Below are positions 26,548-35,017 of a DNA stretch of 64,000 bases, in pieces. The notes under the pieces are model-generated. The model made no database searches, was not told the DNA's origin, and saw only the letters and a list, made by a program, of their open reading frames with translations. Within the stretch, counting starts at the first letter, position 1. Each line of letters begins with the position of its first letter. Origin of the DNA: Aliiroseovarius crassostreae. Lineage in GTDB: Bacteria > Pseudomonadota > Alphaproteobacteria > Rhodobacterales > Rhodobacteraceae. Location of the stretch: positions 434,001 to 498,000 of the forward strand of contig NZ_LKBA01000004.1 of the NCBI RefSeq assembly GCF_001307765.1, written 5' to 3'. The translations under genes and the position numbers were made by a program.

Positions 26548-27537
26548 TCAGCGCCACATCACCTTGTCGTAAAACCGGGCCATGAACCGTTTCACAAAGA
26601 CCTCTTTGGCGGGTTCCAGCCCGTGTCGCACCAGCGCCCAGTAGAAATATTTCTCATAGGGAAAGTCGAACATGCCCAGCGTGCCGAATTCCAGCGCCTC
26701 GCGCAGGTCCCCCGCGGTTTTCGCCGTGAGCGCCGCCTGCCAGTAGGGGGATTTGGCGCAATAGATCACCGGGCATTTCTGCACCAATGCCTCAAACCCC
26801 TGTGTCGCGTTCTGGGTCACGGCCAGATCAGAGGCCTCAACCAGATCATGCACGGAGGCATCGGTCAGGCGCACGTTCTGGTAATCTTGGGTGATTGCCA
26901 TGATGCGCCGCCGTTGATCCTTGCCAATGGCTGGGTCCAGCTTGACATAGACCAGCGCCTTCGGGTCGAACTCGGCCGTGATCCGGATCATGTTTTCGCT
27001 CGACAGGTAACAGCTCTGCGCGTCGTCGTCCCGGCTGGCCTGACAGAACACCGTGGCCTTGGCGCCCTGCAGGCTGCCATGCATCCGCTCTTCCTGCACC
27101 GACAGTGACACGTTCTCGCGCAGCATATAGCCGGTGACCCCGTTGAAGAAATAGGTGGCGCGCTCTTCGTCGATGCTGCTGGCGTCGAATTCGCTCAGCC
27201 GCAGCGCCGACTGCCACCCCGCGCCCAGTTCGTCCAGATGCCAGAACCCCCAGACAGGGGTGCGCCAAAGATGCAGGATCCTCGGACCAAACCGGGCATG
27301 GTCCCCCAGCATGATATGGGCGGCATCGGGATCGTCCAGCACCTTGGCCGCGGCCGGACTGTCCAGCCTGACCCGCTGCACCGGGATCGAGCGCCGTGCG
27401 AACGCCTTTTGGATCTGGTCGAAAATCGGGTGTTCCTGCGCCTCAATCGAATTCATCCAGGCGGTGTCTGCATGAAACACGACACGGCGGGATCCGGTGG
27501 CGCGGGCCTTGTTGGGATGGGTCAGGAGCTCAATCAT
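26548..27537 (-). CDS. Capsule-polysaccharide-biosynthesis-like (KpsC/KpsS-type) protein
   Basis: 329 residues, no signal peptide. The C-terminal part (VHDLVEASDLAVTQNATQG, followed by FEALVQKCPVIYCAKSPYW) resembles the acceptor-loop signature of KpsC/KpsS-type Kdo transferases and related capsule enzymes, where a Ser/Thr-rich segment precedes GFEAL. The N-terminal MIELLTHPNKARATGSRRVVF is compatible with a GT-B fold. No other capsule genes are nearby. It is coupled by ATGA to the SH3b gene upstream. The functional call is tentative. Confidence 0.45.
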   Translation of the reverse strand: MIELLTHPNKARATGSRRVVFHADTAWMNSIEAQEHPIFDQIQKAFARRSIPVQRVRLDSPAAAKVLDDPDAAHIMLGDHARFGPRILHLWRTPVWGFWHLDELGAGWQSALRLSEFDASSIDEERATYFFNGVTGYMLRENVSLSVQEERMHGSLQGAKATVFCQASRDDDAQSCYLSSENMIRITAEFDPKALVYVKLDPAIGKDQRRRIMAITQDYQNVRLTDASVHDLVEASDLAVTQNATQGFEALVQKCPVIYCAKSPYWQAALTAKTAGDLREALEFGTLGMFDFPYEKYFYWALVRHGLEPAKEVFVKRFMARFYDKVMWR

Positions 27538-28034
27538 TCGATCACCTCGTCGGGATTGACGCCCCAGATATTGGGTTTGGTGGTCCAGCCGCGAATGCCA
27601 TCCGCCTGCAACCTGCACCAGACCGGCCCACATTTCTCGAGCCGCGCGATGACGCCAGCTTCCAGATAGGCATTGATCTGTGCGCTTTCATCCGCACGGG
27701 AATAAAGCGGGGTCAGGTCGGTGTCGATAATCACATACCGCACCCCGGACAGAAGCGAGTAGTGCACCCAGCCGCCCACCCCGTCCCGGTCGCGCACCTG
27801 ACGCCAATTGCCGAATTCTCCCACCACTTCCAGCGGCAGGCCGCGATGTTTGAATACCCAGTCAATCCGGTGGCGCAGGGACGGGCCGCGCCGCACATTC
27901 CCTTCGCTCGCCTTGAGCGACACATAGCGTGGGATCGGGAGATTGGTGACTTTGCCACGCGGGATTTCATCTGCCAGCGTACCCAAGGGCATGACGCTTA
28001 TGAATGCCGAAAGCAAACCTGCAAAAAATCGCAT
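27534..28034 (-). CDS. Exported bacterial SH3-domain protein
   Basis: 166 residues. A signal peptide (FFAGLLSAFISVMPLGTLA-DE) is followed by two SH3b-like units: NVRRGPSLRHRIDWVFKHRG with LPLEVVGEFGNWRQVRDRDG and GWVHYSLLSG, then LYSRADESAQINAYLEAGVIARLEKCG with WCRLQADGIRGW. These domains bind peptidoglycan or peptides in the periplasm. The family is common in Alphaproteobacteria as a single-copy protein of unknown role. Its stop overlaps the next gene (ATGA). Confidence 0.8.
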   Translation of the reverse strand: MRFFAGLLSAFISVMPLGTLADEIPRGKVTNLPIPRYVSLKASEGNVRRGPSLRHRIDWVFKHRGLPLEVVGEFGNWRQVRDRDGVGGWVHYSLLSGVRYVIIDTDLTPLYSRADESAQINAYLEAGVIARLEKCGPVWCRLQADGIRGWTTKPNIWGVNPDEVIE

Positions 28035-28173
28035 CAGAGTTCTTTTTGTCTATTGCAGCCCCTGTGTTGCGCAATATTATTGCGCATGCGTCATCGTTGC
28101 TGCTTGTGCCTCACCTCATTTGCGGGCAGTTTGGCAGGGAGACGCGAAAAAGGGAAGTAAAGGGAGTGCCATA

Positions 28174-29160
28174 ATGGCTGCGGAACGTCTGAGTGTTGTT
28201 GTCACGCGACGGTTGCCCGAGGTTGTCGAGACCCGGATGAAAGAACTTTTTGACGTCACGCTGCGCGACAGCGAGACCCCGATGACGCGTGCAGAGCTGG
28301 TCGGGGCCATGAAAAACTGCGACGTGCTGGTCTCCACGGTCAATGACCAGATTGACGCCAATATGCTGGCCGGAGCCGGAGAACGCCTGCGCTTGATCGC
28401 CAATTATGGTGCCGGTGTGGATCATATTGATGTGGGCACCGCGCGTCAGCGTGGCGTTCTGGTGTCCAATACCCCCGGTGTGTCGGCGGATGACACGGCG
28501 GATATGGCGATTGCGCTGATCCTTGCGGTCACACGCCGCATCCCTGAGGGCATTCGCGAAATGGATAGCGGAAAGTGGAAGGGCTGGTCTCCGACCGCGC
28601 TTCTGGGCAACCGCATTCAGGGGCGTCGGGTGGGGATCATCGGCATGGGCCGTGTCGGTCAGGCTGTGGCGGAACGCGCCCGCGCCTTTGGCATGCAGAT
28701 CCACTATCACAACCGCAGACGCCTGCATAAGGATATCGAAGCGCGATACGAGGCGACCTATTGGGAAAGCCTTGATCAGATGGTGTCGCGTATGGACGTG
28801 ATTTCGGTCAACTGCCCGCACACCCCTTCGACCTTCCACCTGATGAATGCCCGCCGTCTGAAGCTGCTGAAGCCCGAAGCGGTGATCGTGAACACCTCGC
28901 GCGGCGAAGTGATCGACGAAAACGCGCTGACGCGGATGCTGCAGGCGGGTGAAATCGCGGGGGCCGGGCTCGACGTTTACGAAAATGGCGAAGAGATCAA
29001 TCCGGGGCTGCGGGATCTGCCGAATGTCGTGTCTTTGCCGCATATGGCATCGGCCACGGTTGAGGGCCGGCTGGAGATGGGGGAGAAGGTGCTGTTGAAC
29101 ATCAAGACCTTCGAAGATGGCCACCGCCCGCCGGACCAGGTTGTTCCGGGGATGCTGTAA
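28174..29160 (+). CDS. D-2-hydroxyacid dehydrogenase (glyoxylate/hydroxypyruvate reductase type)
   Basis: 328 residues. The D-isomer-specific 2-hydroxyacid dehydrogenase family is clear: the NAD-binding GRRVGIIGMGRVGQAVAERA at about 147-166, the catalytic Arg in NTSRGEVIDE, Glu in the AGLDVYENGEEI segment and His in LPHMASAT. It reduces glyoxylate or hydroxypyruvate, or oxidises D-glycerate. AAGGGAG lies before the ATG at 28174, and the open frame further upstream is non-coding leader. Divergent from the SH3b gene. Confidence 0.88.
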   Translation: MAAERLSVVVTRRLPEVVETRMKELFDVTLRDSETPMTRAELVGAMKNCDVLVSTVNDQIDANMLAGAGERLRLIANYGAGVDHIDVGTARQRGVLVSNTPGVSADDTADMAIALILAVTRRIPEGIREMDSGKWKGWSPTALLGNRIQGRRVGIIGMGRVGQAVAERARAFGMQIHYHNRRRLHKDIEARYEATYWESLDQMVSRMDVISVNCPHTPSTFHLMNARRLKLLKPEAVIVNTSRGEVIDENALTRMLQAGEIAGAGLDVYENGEEINPGLRDLPNVVSLPHMASATVEGRLEMGEKVLLNIKTFEDGHRPPDQVVPGML

Positions 29161-29263
29161 GACGGGCCATGCCCCAGGCAGGTCCTGCGATCTGCGGACA
29201 AAACCCAGGGGAAAGGGGGGCGTGCCTCTTTCCCTCCCCGATTGGGGTTGCTAGGCTTTCACC

Positions 29264-29773
29264 ATGTTTCGAGTGCTTCAACTGATCCTGATGGTCGGGT
29301 TGGCCTGCCTGTTGGCGGGCCTTTATGGCATGGTGCATAATCAGGTCAGCTACAGTGTTGGCCCGGATTATTTCCACGCGTTCAAATTCATCCAGTTCCG
29401 TATCTCGCCTGAGCTGCCCCCCCGGATGGGCGCCGCCTGGGTGGGCTGGCAGGCCAGCTGGTGGATGGGGGTGGTGATCGGACTGCCGATTGCGCTTTTG
29501 TCACTGGCCATCCCGGATGGGCGCGCCGCCTGGCGGGCCTTTGCGGGCATTGCAGTGCTGGTGGTGGTGCTGACCTTTGCGCTGGGGATGCTCAGCCTGC
29601 TGGCGGACCCGCCGATGGAGCATATTCCCCTGCCGCGCGGTGCCATTGATGCGATTGGATTTGGCCGGGCCGCGATGTTGCATGACACCTCCTATCTTGC
29701 GGGAGGGTTTGGCCTTCTGGTGGGGGTGGTGCTGATGGGGCGGAAAGTCAGACATGCGCGCCGCTCTTTCTAA
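29264..29773 (+). CDS. Small polytopic membrane protein of unknown function
   Basis: 169 residues with four hydrophobic segments (about 7-27, 63-83, 91-112 and 140-160). The loop between TM1 and TM2 holds a Tyr/Phe-rich stretch (SYSVGPDYFHAFKF). I do not recognise a named family. The 3' end overlaps the following lipoprotein gene by 20 bp, so the two are likely to be made together. Confidence 0.7.
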   Translation: MFRVLQLILMVGLACLLAGLYGMVHNQVSYSVGPDYFHAFKFIQFRISPELPPRMGAAWVGWQASWWMGVVIGLPIALLSLAIPDGRAAWRAFAGIAVLVVVLTFALGMLSLLADPPMEHIPLPRGAIDAIGFGRAAMLHDTSYLAGGFGLLVGVVLMGRKVRHARRSF

Positions 29774-30464
29774 GACACTGCTGTTCGGGCTGGGGCTGAT
29801 CGCCGTGGTAGCGGGCTGTGCCCGTCCGCTGACCCCGAATGAGCGTGCCTTGGCGCAGGAGGTTTTTGGCGACAGTTTCGACCCGGATCCGGTGCGGGTG
29901 CGCATCGGGATCGGCTTGGCGACCCTGCCAACACAGGCGCCCTCTGATGGGCGCGCGGCGCGTCTGGCGGAAAAGAAGGGGCAAGATGGCGGGCGCCCTG
30001 CGCCTGTCTCGGGCAACGATATTCCCAAGGATGCCTGCGACCGGGTGGCTACCCCTGATGCGGTGGGCTGGCGATTCCCGGCAGGGTTTGTGCTGGGCAA
30101 TCAGGTGTTTTTGGTGCGCGCGGCCTATCGCCCCGATATGTTTGCGGGCTGGCCGGCGGCGCTGCCCATGGCGCAGTCGCTTCTGATGGCACATGAGCTG
30201 GTCCATGTGTGGCAGTATCAGAACCGCGCGCGGACCGGGTTCACCACGCTGAAATCTGGCGCCGAATCTTTCCGCGAAGGTGACCCGTATTACTGGCCCG
30301 ACAAAGGCCACAAGACGCTGCTGGCCTTCAATTTCGAAGCGCAGGCCACGATTGTCGAAGATTACCTGTGTTACAGCCTGCTGTTGCCGGACCATCCAAA
30401 ACGTGCCGAGCTGGCTGCGCTCATTGGGGAGACCCTGCCCGTGACCCGAAATTTCGGCCCCTGA
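29754..30464 (+). CDS. Lipoprotein with HELVH putative zinc-binding motif
   Basis: 236 residues. A lipobox VVAGC puts the lipidated Cys at 22. A metallopeptidase-like HELVHVWQYQ motif begins at His147, reminiscent of DUF4157-type and related HExxH proteins. The rest has no obvious domain. A third zinc ligand is not evident, so activity is uncertain. It overlaps the preceding membrane-protein gene, which suggests they work as a pair in the envelope. Confidence 0.65.
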   Translation: MRAALSKTLLFGLGLIAVVAGCARPLTPNERALAQEVFGDSFDPDPVRVRIGIGLATLPTQAPSDGRAARLAEKKGQDGGRPAPVSGNDIPKDACDRVATPDAVGWRFPAGFVLGNQVFLVRAAYRPDMFAGWPAALPMAQSLLMAHELVHVWQYQNRARTGFTTLKSGAESFREGDPYYWPDKGHKTLLAFNFEAQATIVEDYLCYSLLLPDHPKRAELAALIGETLPVTRNFGP

Positions 30465-30680
30465 AACCCGCCTTCATCTGCTGGACCTGTGGTGTTTTAC
30501 CCGCGGCGCGGCAAGGGCAGGGGGGGCATTTGGCAGGGCGCGGAGCATCGGATGGGCGACTTATCTGGCGGACGGATTGCGTCTATGTCGCTTTTTCCCT
30601 GTTTTCGGTCGGCCAGACTTTGAGATGTAACCGGATTTGCGGCACAAATACGCAAACAGTTTTCCCAAAGGGAGTCGTCC

Positions 30681-33194
30681 ATGAAAACTCAAGTCAAAGC
30701 GCTTGTCGTCGGCGGTGGTGCCGTTGGCACGTCGATCGCCTATCATCTGGCCAAAGCGGGCTGGGATGATGTCATGCTGATCGAGCGTGACGAGCTGACC
30801 TCCGGGTCGACCTGGCACGCAGCAGGCCTGCTGCCGCTCTTCAACATGAGCTATGCCACCACCCACATCCACGACTATTCGGTCAAGTTCTATAAGGAAC
30901 TGGAAGCGGAAACCGGGCTGAATGCCGGTTTTGCCGTGGTGGGCAACCTGCGGATGGCGCAGACTGATGAGCGGATGGACGAATACCAGCTCTACGCCTC
31001 GACCGCGGACACCGTGGGCATCAACTATGAGTTCCTGACCCCGGACCAGATCAAGGAACGCTGGCCGCTGATCGAGACCTCGGACCTGAAGGGTGCGCTT
31101 TATCACACCGAAGACGGTTATATTAACCCCGCCGACGTGACCCAGGCCATGGCCAAAGGCGCCCGTCAGCGCGGTGTTGAGATCGTGCGCAAGATGCAGG
31201 CCGATGACTTCCACTGGAACGGCACCCACTGGGAAGTGACCTGCACCAAGATGGTGGAAAAAGGCGGCAACCTGATCGAGAGCGACGATAAGGTTGTGAT
31301 CACCGCTGAACACGTCGTGACCGCCTCGGGCAACCACGCCCAACGCACCGCCAAGATGCTGGGCATCAAGATGCCTGCCATCCCGGTGGAACACACCTTC
31401 ATCGTGATGGACCAGGATCCCGAACTGGTGAAATGGCGCGAAGCGGGCAACCCGGAGCACCCGGTTGTGCGTGACGCCGACAACGAATCTTATGCCCGCG
31501 AAGAGCGCGGCGGCTGGATCCTCGGCATTTATGAGCGCGGCGCACCGGCCCGTTTCGAACATGGCGTGCCCGACAGCTTCCGCGCCGACCTGTTCCCGCT
31601 CGATCTGGACCGGATTGCGGATCAGTATATGGCAATGGCGGAACGCGTGCCGTCCTGTGCTGAATCGGGTCTGAAAGACGATTTCAACGGTCCGATCTGC
31701 TACACCCCCGACGGCAACCCGCTGGTGGGTCCCGCGCCGGGTCTGCGCAACATGTGGCTGGCCGAGGGCTTCTCCTTCGGGATCACCGCGGCTGGCGGCA
31801 CCGGTTACTACCTCGCCCAGATGATGGTCGATGGTGAGGCCGAGATCGACATGGCGTCGCTTGACCCGAAACGTTATTCGTCCAACTGGTTGACCACCGA
31901 GTTTGCAGCGCGCAAGAACGAAGAATGCTACGAACACGTCTACATTCTGCACCACCCGGACGAAGAGCGCCCGGCCTGTCGCCCGCTGCGTTGTTCGCCC
32001 GCCTATGACCGGCAAAAAGAGCGCGGCGCGCAATTTGGCTGGGTCAACGGTTGGGAACGCCCGAACTACTACGGCCCGCTGAACGCGCCCGAGAACTTCG
32101 ACGAAGAAAGCCGTTCGTTCCGCCGGGGGGAGTGGTGGAAATACGCCGTGGAAGAAGCCAAGGCAATCCGCGAAGGCGTTGGCCTCATCGACGCCACCGC
32201 CTTCACCAAACACGTGGTCAAAGGCCCGGGTGCCACCCAGTTCCTCGACTGGTTCACCTGTAACAAGCTGCCGAAGGTTGGCCGTATCAACCTGACCTAC
32301 GCCCTGACCGAGGCCGGCACCACCCGCACCGAATACACCATCGTGCGCAATGGCGAGAACAACTACTACCTCGTTTCCGCCGGTGCCTGGACCGAATATG
32401 ACGCCGACTTCCTGCGCAAAGCCGCAGAAGATAAAATGGAAGAGTTCGGTTACATCGAGATCCAGGACGTGACCACGCAGTGGGGCGTTTTTGCCATCGC
32501 AGGACCGAAGTCGCGTGACGTGCTGAACGAGATCATCGTGGACGCTGATCCGGCCACCGCGCTGACCAACAAACGCTTCCCGTGGCTCTCGGCCAAACAG
32601 ATTGAACTGGGCATGTGCCCGGTCAATGCGATCCGTGTGGCTTACACGGGTGAGCTGGGTTGGGAACTTCACCACCCGATCGAGATGCAGAACTATCTGT
32701 TTGATCTGCTTGAAAAAGCCGGTGAGAAACACGGTATGAAGCTGGTTGGCGCCCGTGCGCAGAACTGGCTGCGTCAGGAGAAATCCTACCGTGCGTTCGG
32801 CACCGAACTGGGCCGCGACGCGACCCCGGCCGAGGCCGACCTGCCGCGCTTCATCGACCTGGAAAAAGACTTCCACGGCAAAGAAGCGATGATCGAAAAA
32901 GGCGTGCGTTTCAAATGCTGCACCCTCTTGATCGACGGGCCGGATGACGCCGATCCGTGGGGCCGAGAGGCGCTGTTCCTCGATGGCAAGAAAGTGGGTC
33001 GTCTCACCTCGGGCGGCTACTCGGTAGCCTTCGAGAAGTCGATCGGCATGGGCTACCTGCCGCCGGAGCTTGCCGTTCCGGGCCAGAAGCTCAAGGTCAA
33101 GATCATGGGCAACCTGTGGGATGCGGAAGTGACCGTCGACAGCCCCTATGACCCGAAAAACGAAACCATCCGTAAAAACGCAGAAGGTGCGTAA
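30681..33194 (+). CDS. Dimethylglycine/sarcosine dehydrogenase-like FAD- and folate-dependent enzyme
   Basis: 837 residues. An N-terminal DAO-type FAD domain (VVGGGAVGTSIAYHLAKAG; STWHAAGL with His46 at the covalent-flavin position) is followed by a central linker and a C-terminal GcvT-like tetrahydrofolate domain (from about residue 440). This architecture oxidatively demethylates dimethylglycine or a similar N-methyl amine, passing the one-carbon unit to folate. Cytoplasmic. Codon use is visibly more C-ending and uniform than in its neighbours, suggesting high expression. GGGAG precedes the ATG and a strong terminator follows. The exact substrate is inferred. Confidence 0.82.
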   Translation: MKTQVKALVVGGGAVGTSIAYHLAKAGWDDVMLIERDELTSGSTWHAAGLLPLFNMSYATTHIHDYSVKFYKELEAETGLNAGFAVVGNLRMAQTDERMDEYQLYASTADTVGINYEFLTPDQIKERWPLIETSDLKGALYHTEDGYINPADVTQAMAKGARQRGVEIVRKMQADDFHWNGTHWEVTCTKMVEKGGNLIESDDKVVITAEHVVTASGNHAQRTAKMLGIKMPAIPVEHTFIVMDQDPELVKWREAGNPEHPVVRDADNESYAREERGGWILGIYERGAPARFEHGVPDSFRADLFPLDLDRIADQYMAMAERVPSCAESGLKDDFNGPICYTPDGNPLVGPAPGLRNMWLAEGFSFGITAAGGTGYYLAQMMVDGEAEIDMASLDPKRYSSNWLTTEFAARKNEECYEHVYILHHPDEERPACRPLRCSPAYDRQKERGAQFGWVNGWERPNYYGPLNAPENFDEESRSFRRGEWWKYAVEEAKAIREGVGLIDATAFTKHVVKGPGATQFLDWFTCNKLPKVGRINLTYALTEAGTTRTEYTIVRNGENNYYLVSAGAWTEYDADFLRKAAEDKMEEFGYIEIQDVTTQWGVFAIAGPKSRDVLNEIIVDADPATALTNKRFPWLSAKQIELGMCPVNAIRVAYTGELGWELHHPIEMQNYLFDLLEKAGEKHGMKLVGARAQNWLRQEKSYRAFGTELGRDATPAEADLPRFIDLEKDFHGKEAMIEKGVRFKCCTLLIDGPDDADPWGREALFLDGKKVGRLTSGGYSVAFEKSIGMGYLPPELAVPGQKLKVKIMGNLWDAEVTVDSPYDPKNETIRKNAEGA

Positions 33195-33216
33195 CCGCGA
33201 TCTGGTTTGAAATTGG

Positions 33217-33247
33217 AAAAGCCCCGGACATGTGCCGGGGCTTTTTC
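33217..33247 (+). terminator. Rho-independent terminator after the dimethylglycine-dehydrogenase-like gene
   Basis: AAAAGCCCCGG (33217-33227) pairs perfectly with CCGGGGCTTTT (33235-33245) across a 7-nt loop, followed by more T. It lies 22 bp after the stop codon. Confidence 0.9.
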
Positions 33248-33329
33248 TTTATGTGGCCACGGGGGCAATCAGGGGGCGATCAGGGTGCCGGTGAAAGCAG
33301 GCGCAGGGTGGTCTGTTGTCCGGATGTCT

Positions 33330-33776
33330 TTACCAGGCGTCCAGCTCGTGGGCGGTGATGCTGCCATCAAGATCAGTGTCCACCCGCTTGAACCAGAGGG
33401 CAGAATTGCCCTGATATTCTGCCTTGCTGACCAGGCCATCCCCATCAAGGTCGCTTTCCTCCCAGCTCAGGCTGGCAAGGATACGGTGCGGTTTGTCGCC
33501 AAGGGCGCTGATCTCTGGCGTGGCCTCTTGCGCGGCATGGGCAAGGGTCAGGCGGGCAAACTCGTCTGCTGCCAGAACCCGGTCACCATCCATATCAAAT
33601 TTCAGGAAATCCGCCGTGCGCACCGAGGCAAGCTCGTTAAGGCTCACCGACTGGCTGCCATCCGTGTCATACTGGTCAAAGAAATGACGCACCATGGCCG
33701 AAGGTTCCGCCATGGCGGCCCCGGTTGTAAGGCTGATGATGGCAAGGGTCGGGGGGAGAAGCAAGAAGTGGCGCAT
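33330..33776 (-). CDS. Exported EF-hand calcium-binding protein
   Basis: 148 residues with a signal peptide (FLLLPPTLAIISLTTGAAMA). Four EF-hand-like loops follow: DTDGSQSVSLNE, DMDGDRVLAADE, DLDGDGLVSKAE and DTDLDGSITAHE. These bind Ca2+ through D-x-D-x-S/G loops. Likely a periplasmic calmodulin-like or calcium-buffering protein, with no known partner here. The longer open frame to 33926 lacks a signal at its start and is rejected. Confidence 0.85.
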   Translation of the reverse strand: MRHFLLLPPTLAIISLTTGAAMAEPSAMVRHFFDQYDTDGSQSVSLNELASVRTADFLKFDMDGDRVLAADEFARLTLAHAAQEATPEISALGDKPHRILASLSWEESDLDGDGLVSKAEYQGNSALWFKRVDTDLDGSITAHELDAW

Positions 33777-33897
33777 GGGGTCCTCTGCGGTGGGGTGTCC
33801 TGTTGCCTGCCTGTCATTCCCGCCCCGGTTTCGCAAGCAAACACCTCGGTTATGCGGCGCTTTGTCACCGCATAACCCCTCAATATGTATAGGGAAA

Positions 33898-34500
33898 TCA
33901 GCCCTGAATCTTCCCCAGAATGTCATCCATCACCGATCCGTCGCCATCTGCGTCAAGAAAAGAAGTCAACAGATCCAGAGCCGGGCCGGATTTGGGGGCA
34001 TCGTTCGTCGACTTGCCCAGAACCCCGCTGACCAGTGACATCAATCCAGCTGCGCCGTTCCGGTCAGGCAGCATGGTGGAGAGCGCCTCGTCCGGCATGG
34101 ATTTCTGCAACCCGCCCTGAGCCATCGCCGCGAGCGCCGGCAGGAATGCGGCGATCTGGTCAAGCTCGATCCCGGTGCTGCGCGCCGCTTGTTTGGCAAG
34201 GCTTTGGGTGCCTTTGTCGCCCAGAATGCCGGTCAGGAACTGTGCGCCCTGCGCCTGGCCCTGCGCGCTTGCGGCAAGGCTTGCATCCTCATACAGCGCG
34301 GCCTGTTCTTGTCCCTGCAAAGCGCCGATCACACCGGACAGACCGCCGTTCTCAACCTGTGCTTTGGTGGCCTGACCAAGCTGTGGGGCCAGCATCTCGG
34401 TCAGTTGGGTGGCCTGTGCCGGATCCAGACCGATCTGTTCGGCCAGCACCGACAGGCCCTGACCGTTCTGGGCCTGTTGCAAAAGATGTAAAAGGGACAT
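33898..34500 (-). CDS. DUF937 family protein
   Basis: 200 residues, Gln/Ala/Gly-rich. The repeating pattern GLDPAQATQLTEMLAPQLGQA, GGLSGVIGALQGQ, GAQFLTGILGDKGTQSLAKQAARSTGIE and IAAFLPALAAMAQGGLQ is that of DUF937 (YidB-like) proteins. The C-terminus ends in a single EF-hand-like LDADGDGSVMDDILGKIQG. Function unknown. It has its own promoter region and no obvious operon partner. Confidence 0.8.
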   Translation of the reverse strand: MSLLHLLQQAQNGQGLSVLAEQIGLDPAQATQLTEMLAPQLGQATKAQVENGGLSGVIGALQGQEQAALYEDASLAASAQGQAQGAQFLTGILGDKGTQSLAKQAARSTGIELDQIAAFLPALAAMAQGGLQKSMPDEALSTMLPDRNGAAGLMSLVSGVLGKSTNDAPKSGPALDLLTSFLDADGDGSVMDDILGKIQG

Positions 34501-34630
34501 GGGGGCCTCCGCCTGAAATGATTACATTCTGCCTTTCTTTAGGGATCCCTGGCTGGGCAAAAGGGGAAAGCTTGCGAAACCCTCCCCGGTTTGAAACTGT
34601 GGCAGCAGTGAAATGCGAAAGGGTTTCAGG

Positions 34631-34996
34631 ATGAGTGACATGATCCAGGGACGCTGCCATTGCGGCATGGTCACCTTCGAAGTGAGCCGACCGGAATTTG
34701 CGGTGCGGTGCAATTGTTCGATCTGCCGCAGATATGCCGCCACATGGGCGCATTGCCCCCCGAATGAAGGGCGTATCCTGACCGGGGAAGATCACGTGAC
34801 CAGCTATTCCTGGGGCGACCACCTGATTGATTTCCATGCCTGCAAAACCTGTGGTTGCGTGACCCATTGGGGGCCGGGATCCGCCGCGGATCAGGACCGG
34901 TTTGCCGTCAATCTGAACATGGCAGACCCCGCCGCATTGCACGGGCTGCGCATCCGCCGTTTTGATGGGGCAGAGAGCTGGGAGTTCCTCGACTGA
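34631..34996 (+). CDS. GFA (glutathione-dependent formaldehyde-activating-like) zinc protein
   Basis: 121 residues. Seven Cys in the GFA pattern (RCHCG near residue 8, CNCSICRR near 27, HACKTCGC near 70) coordinate two zinc ions in the Mss4-like fold. The family includes Gfa of Paracoccus, which accelerates glutathione-formaldehyde adduct formation, but most members have unassigned roles. The ATG at 34631 follows AGGATG-type sequence; an earlier in-frame start (34613) is possible. Confidence 0.85.
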   Translation: MSDMIQGRCHCGMVTFEVSRPEFAVRCNCSICRRYAATWAHCPPNEGRILTGEDHVTSYSWGDHLIDFHACKTCGCVTHWGPGSAADQDRFAVNLNMADPAALHGLRIRRFDGAESWEFLD

Positions 34997-35017
34997 TCAG
35001 GACCCTCAGTGCCGGGA

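Noticed and set aside
30561-32876. 771-codon open frame antisense to the dimethylglycine-dehydrogenase-like gene
   Set aside because: It is the mirror of a G+C-rich, strongly codon-biased gene; composition explains it and it has no recognisable domain.
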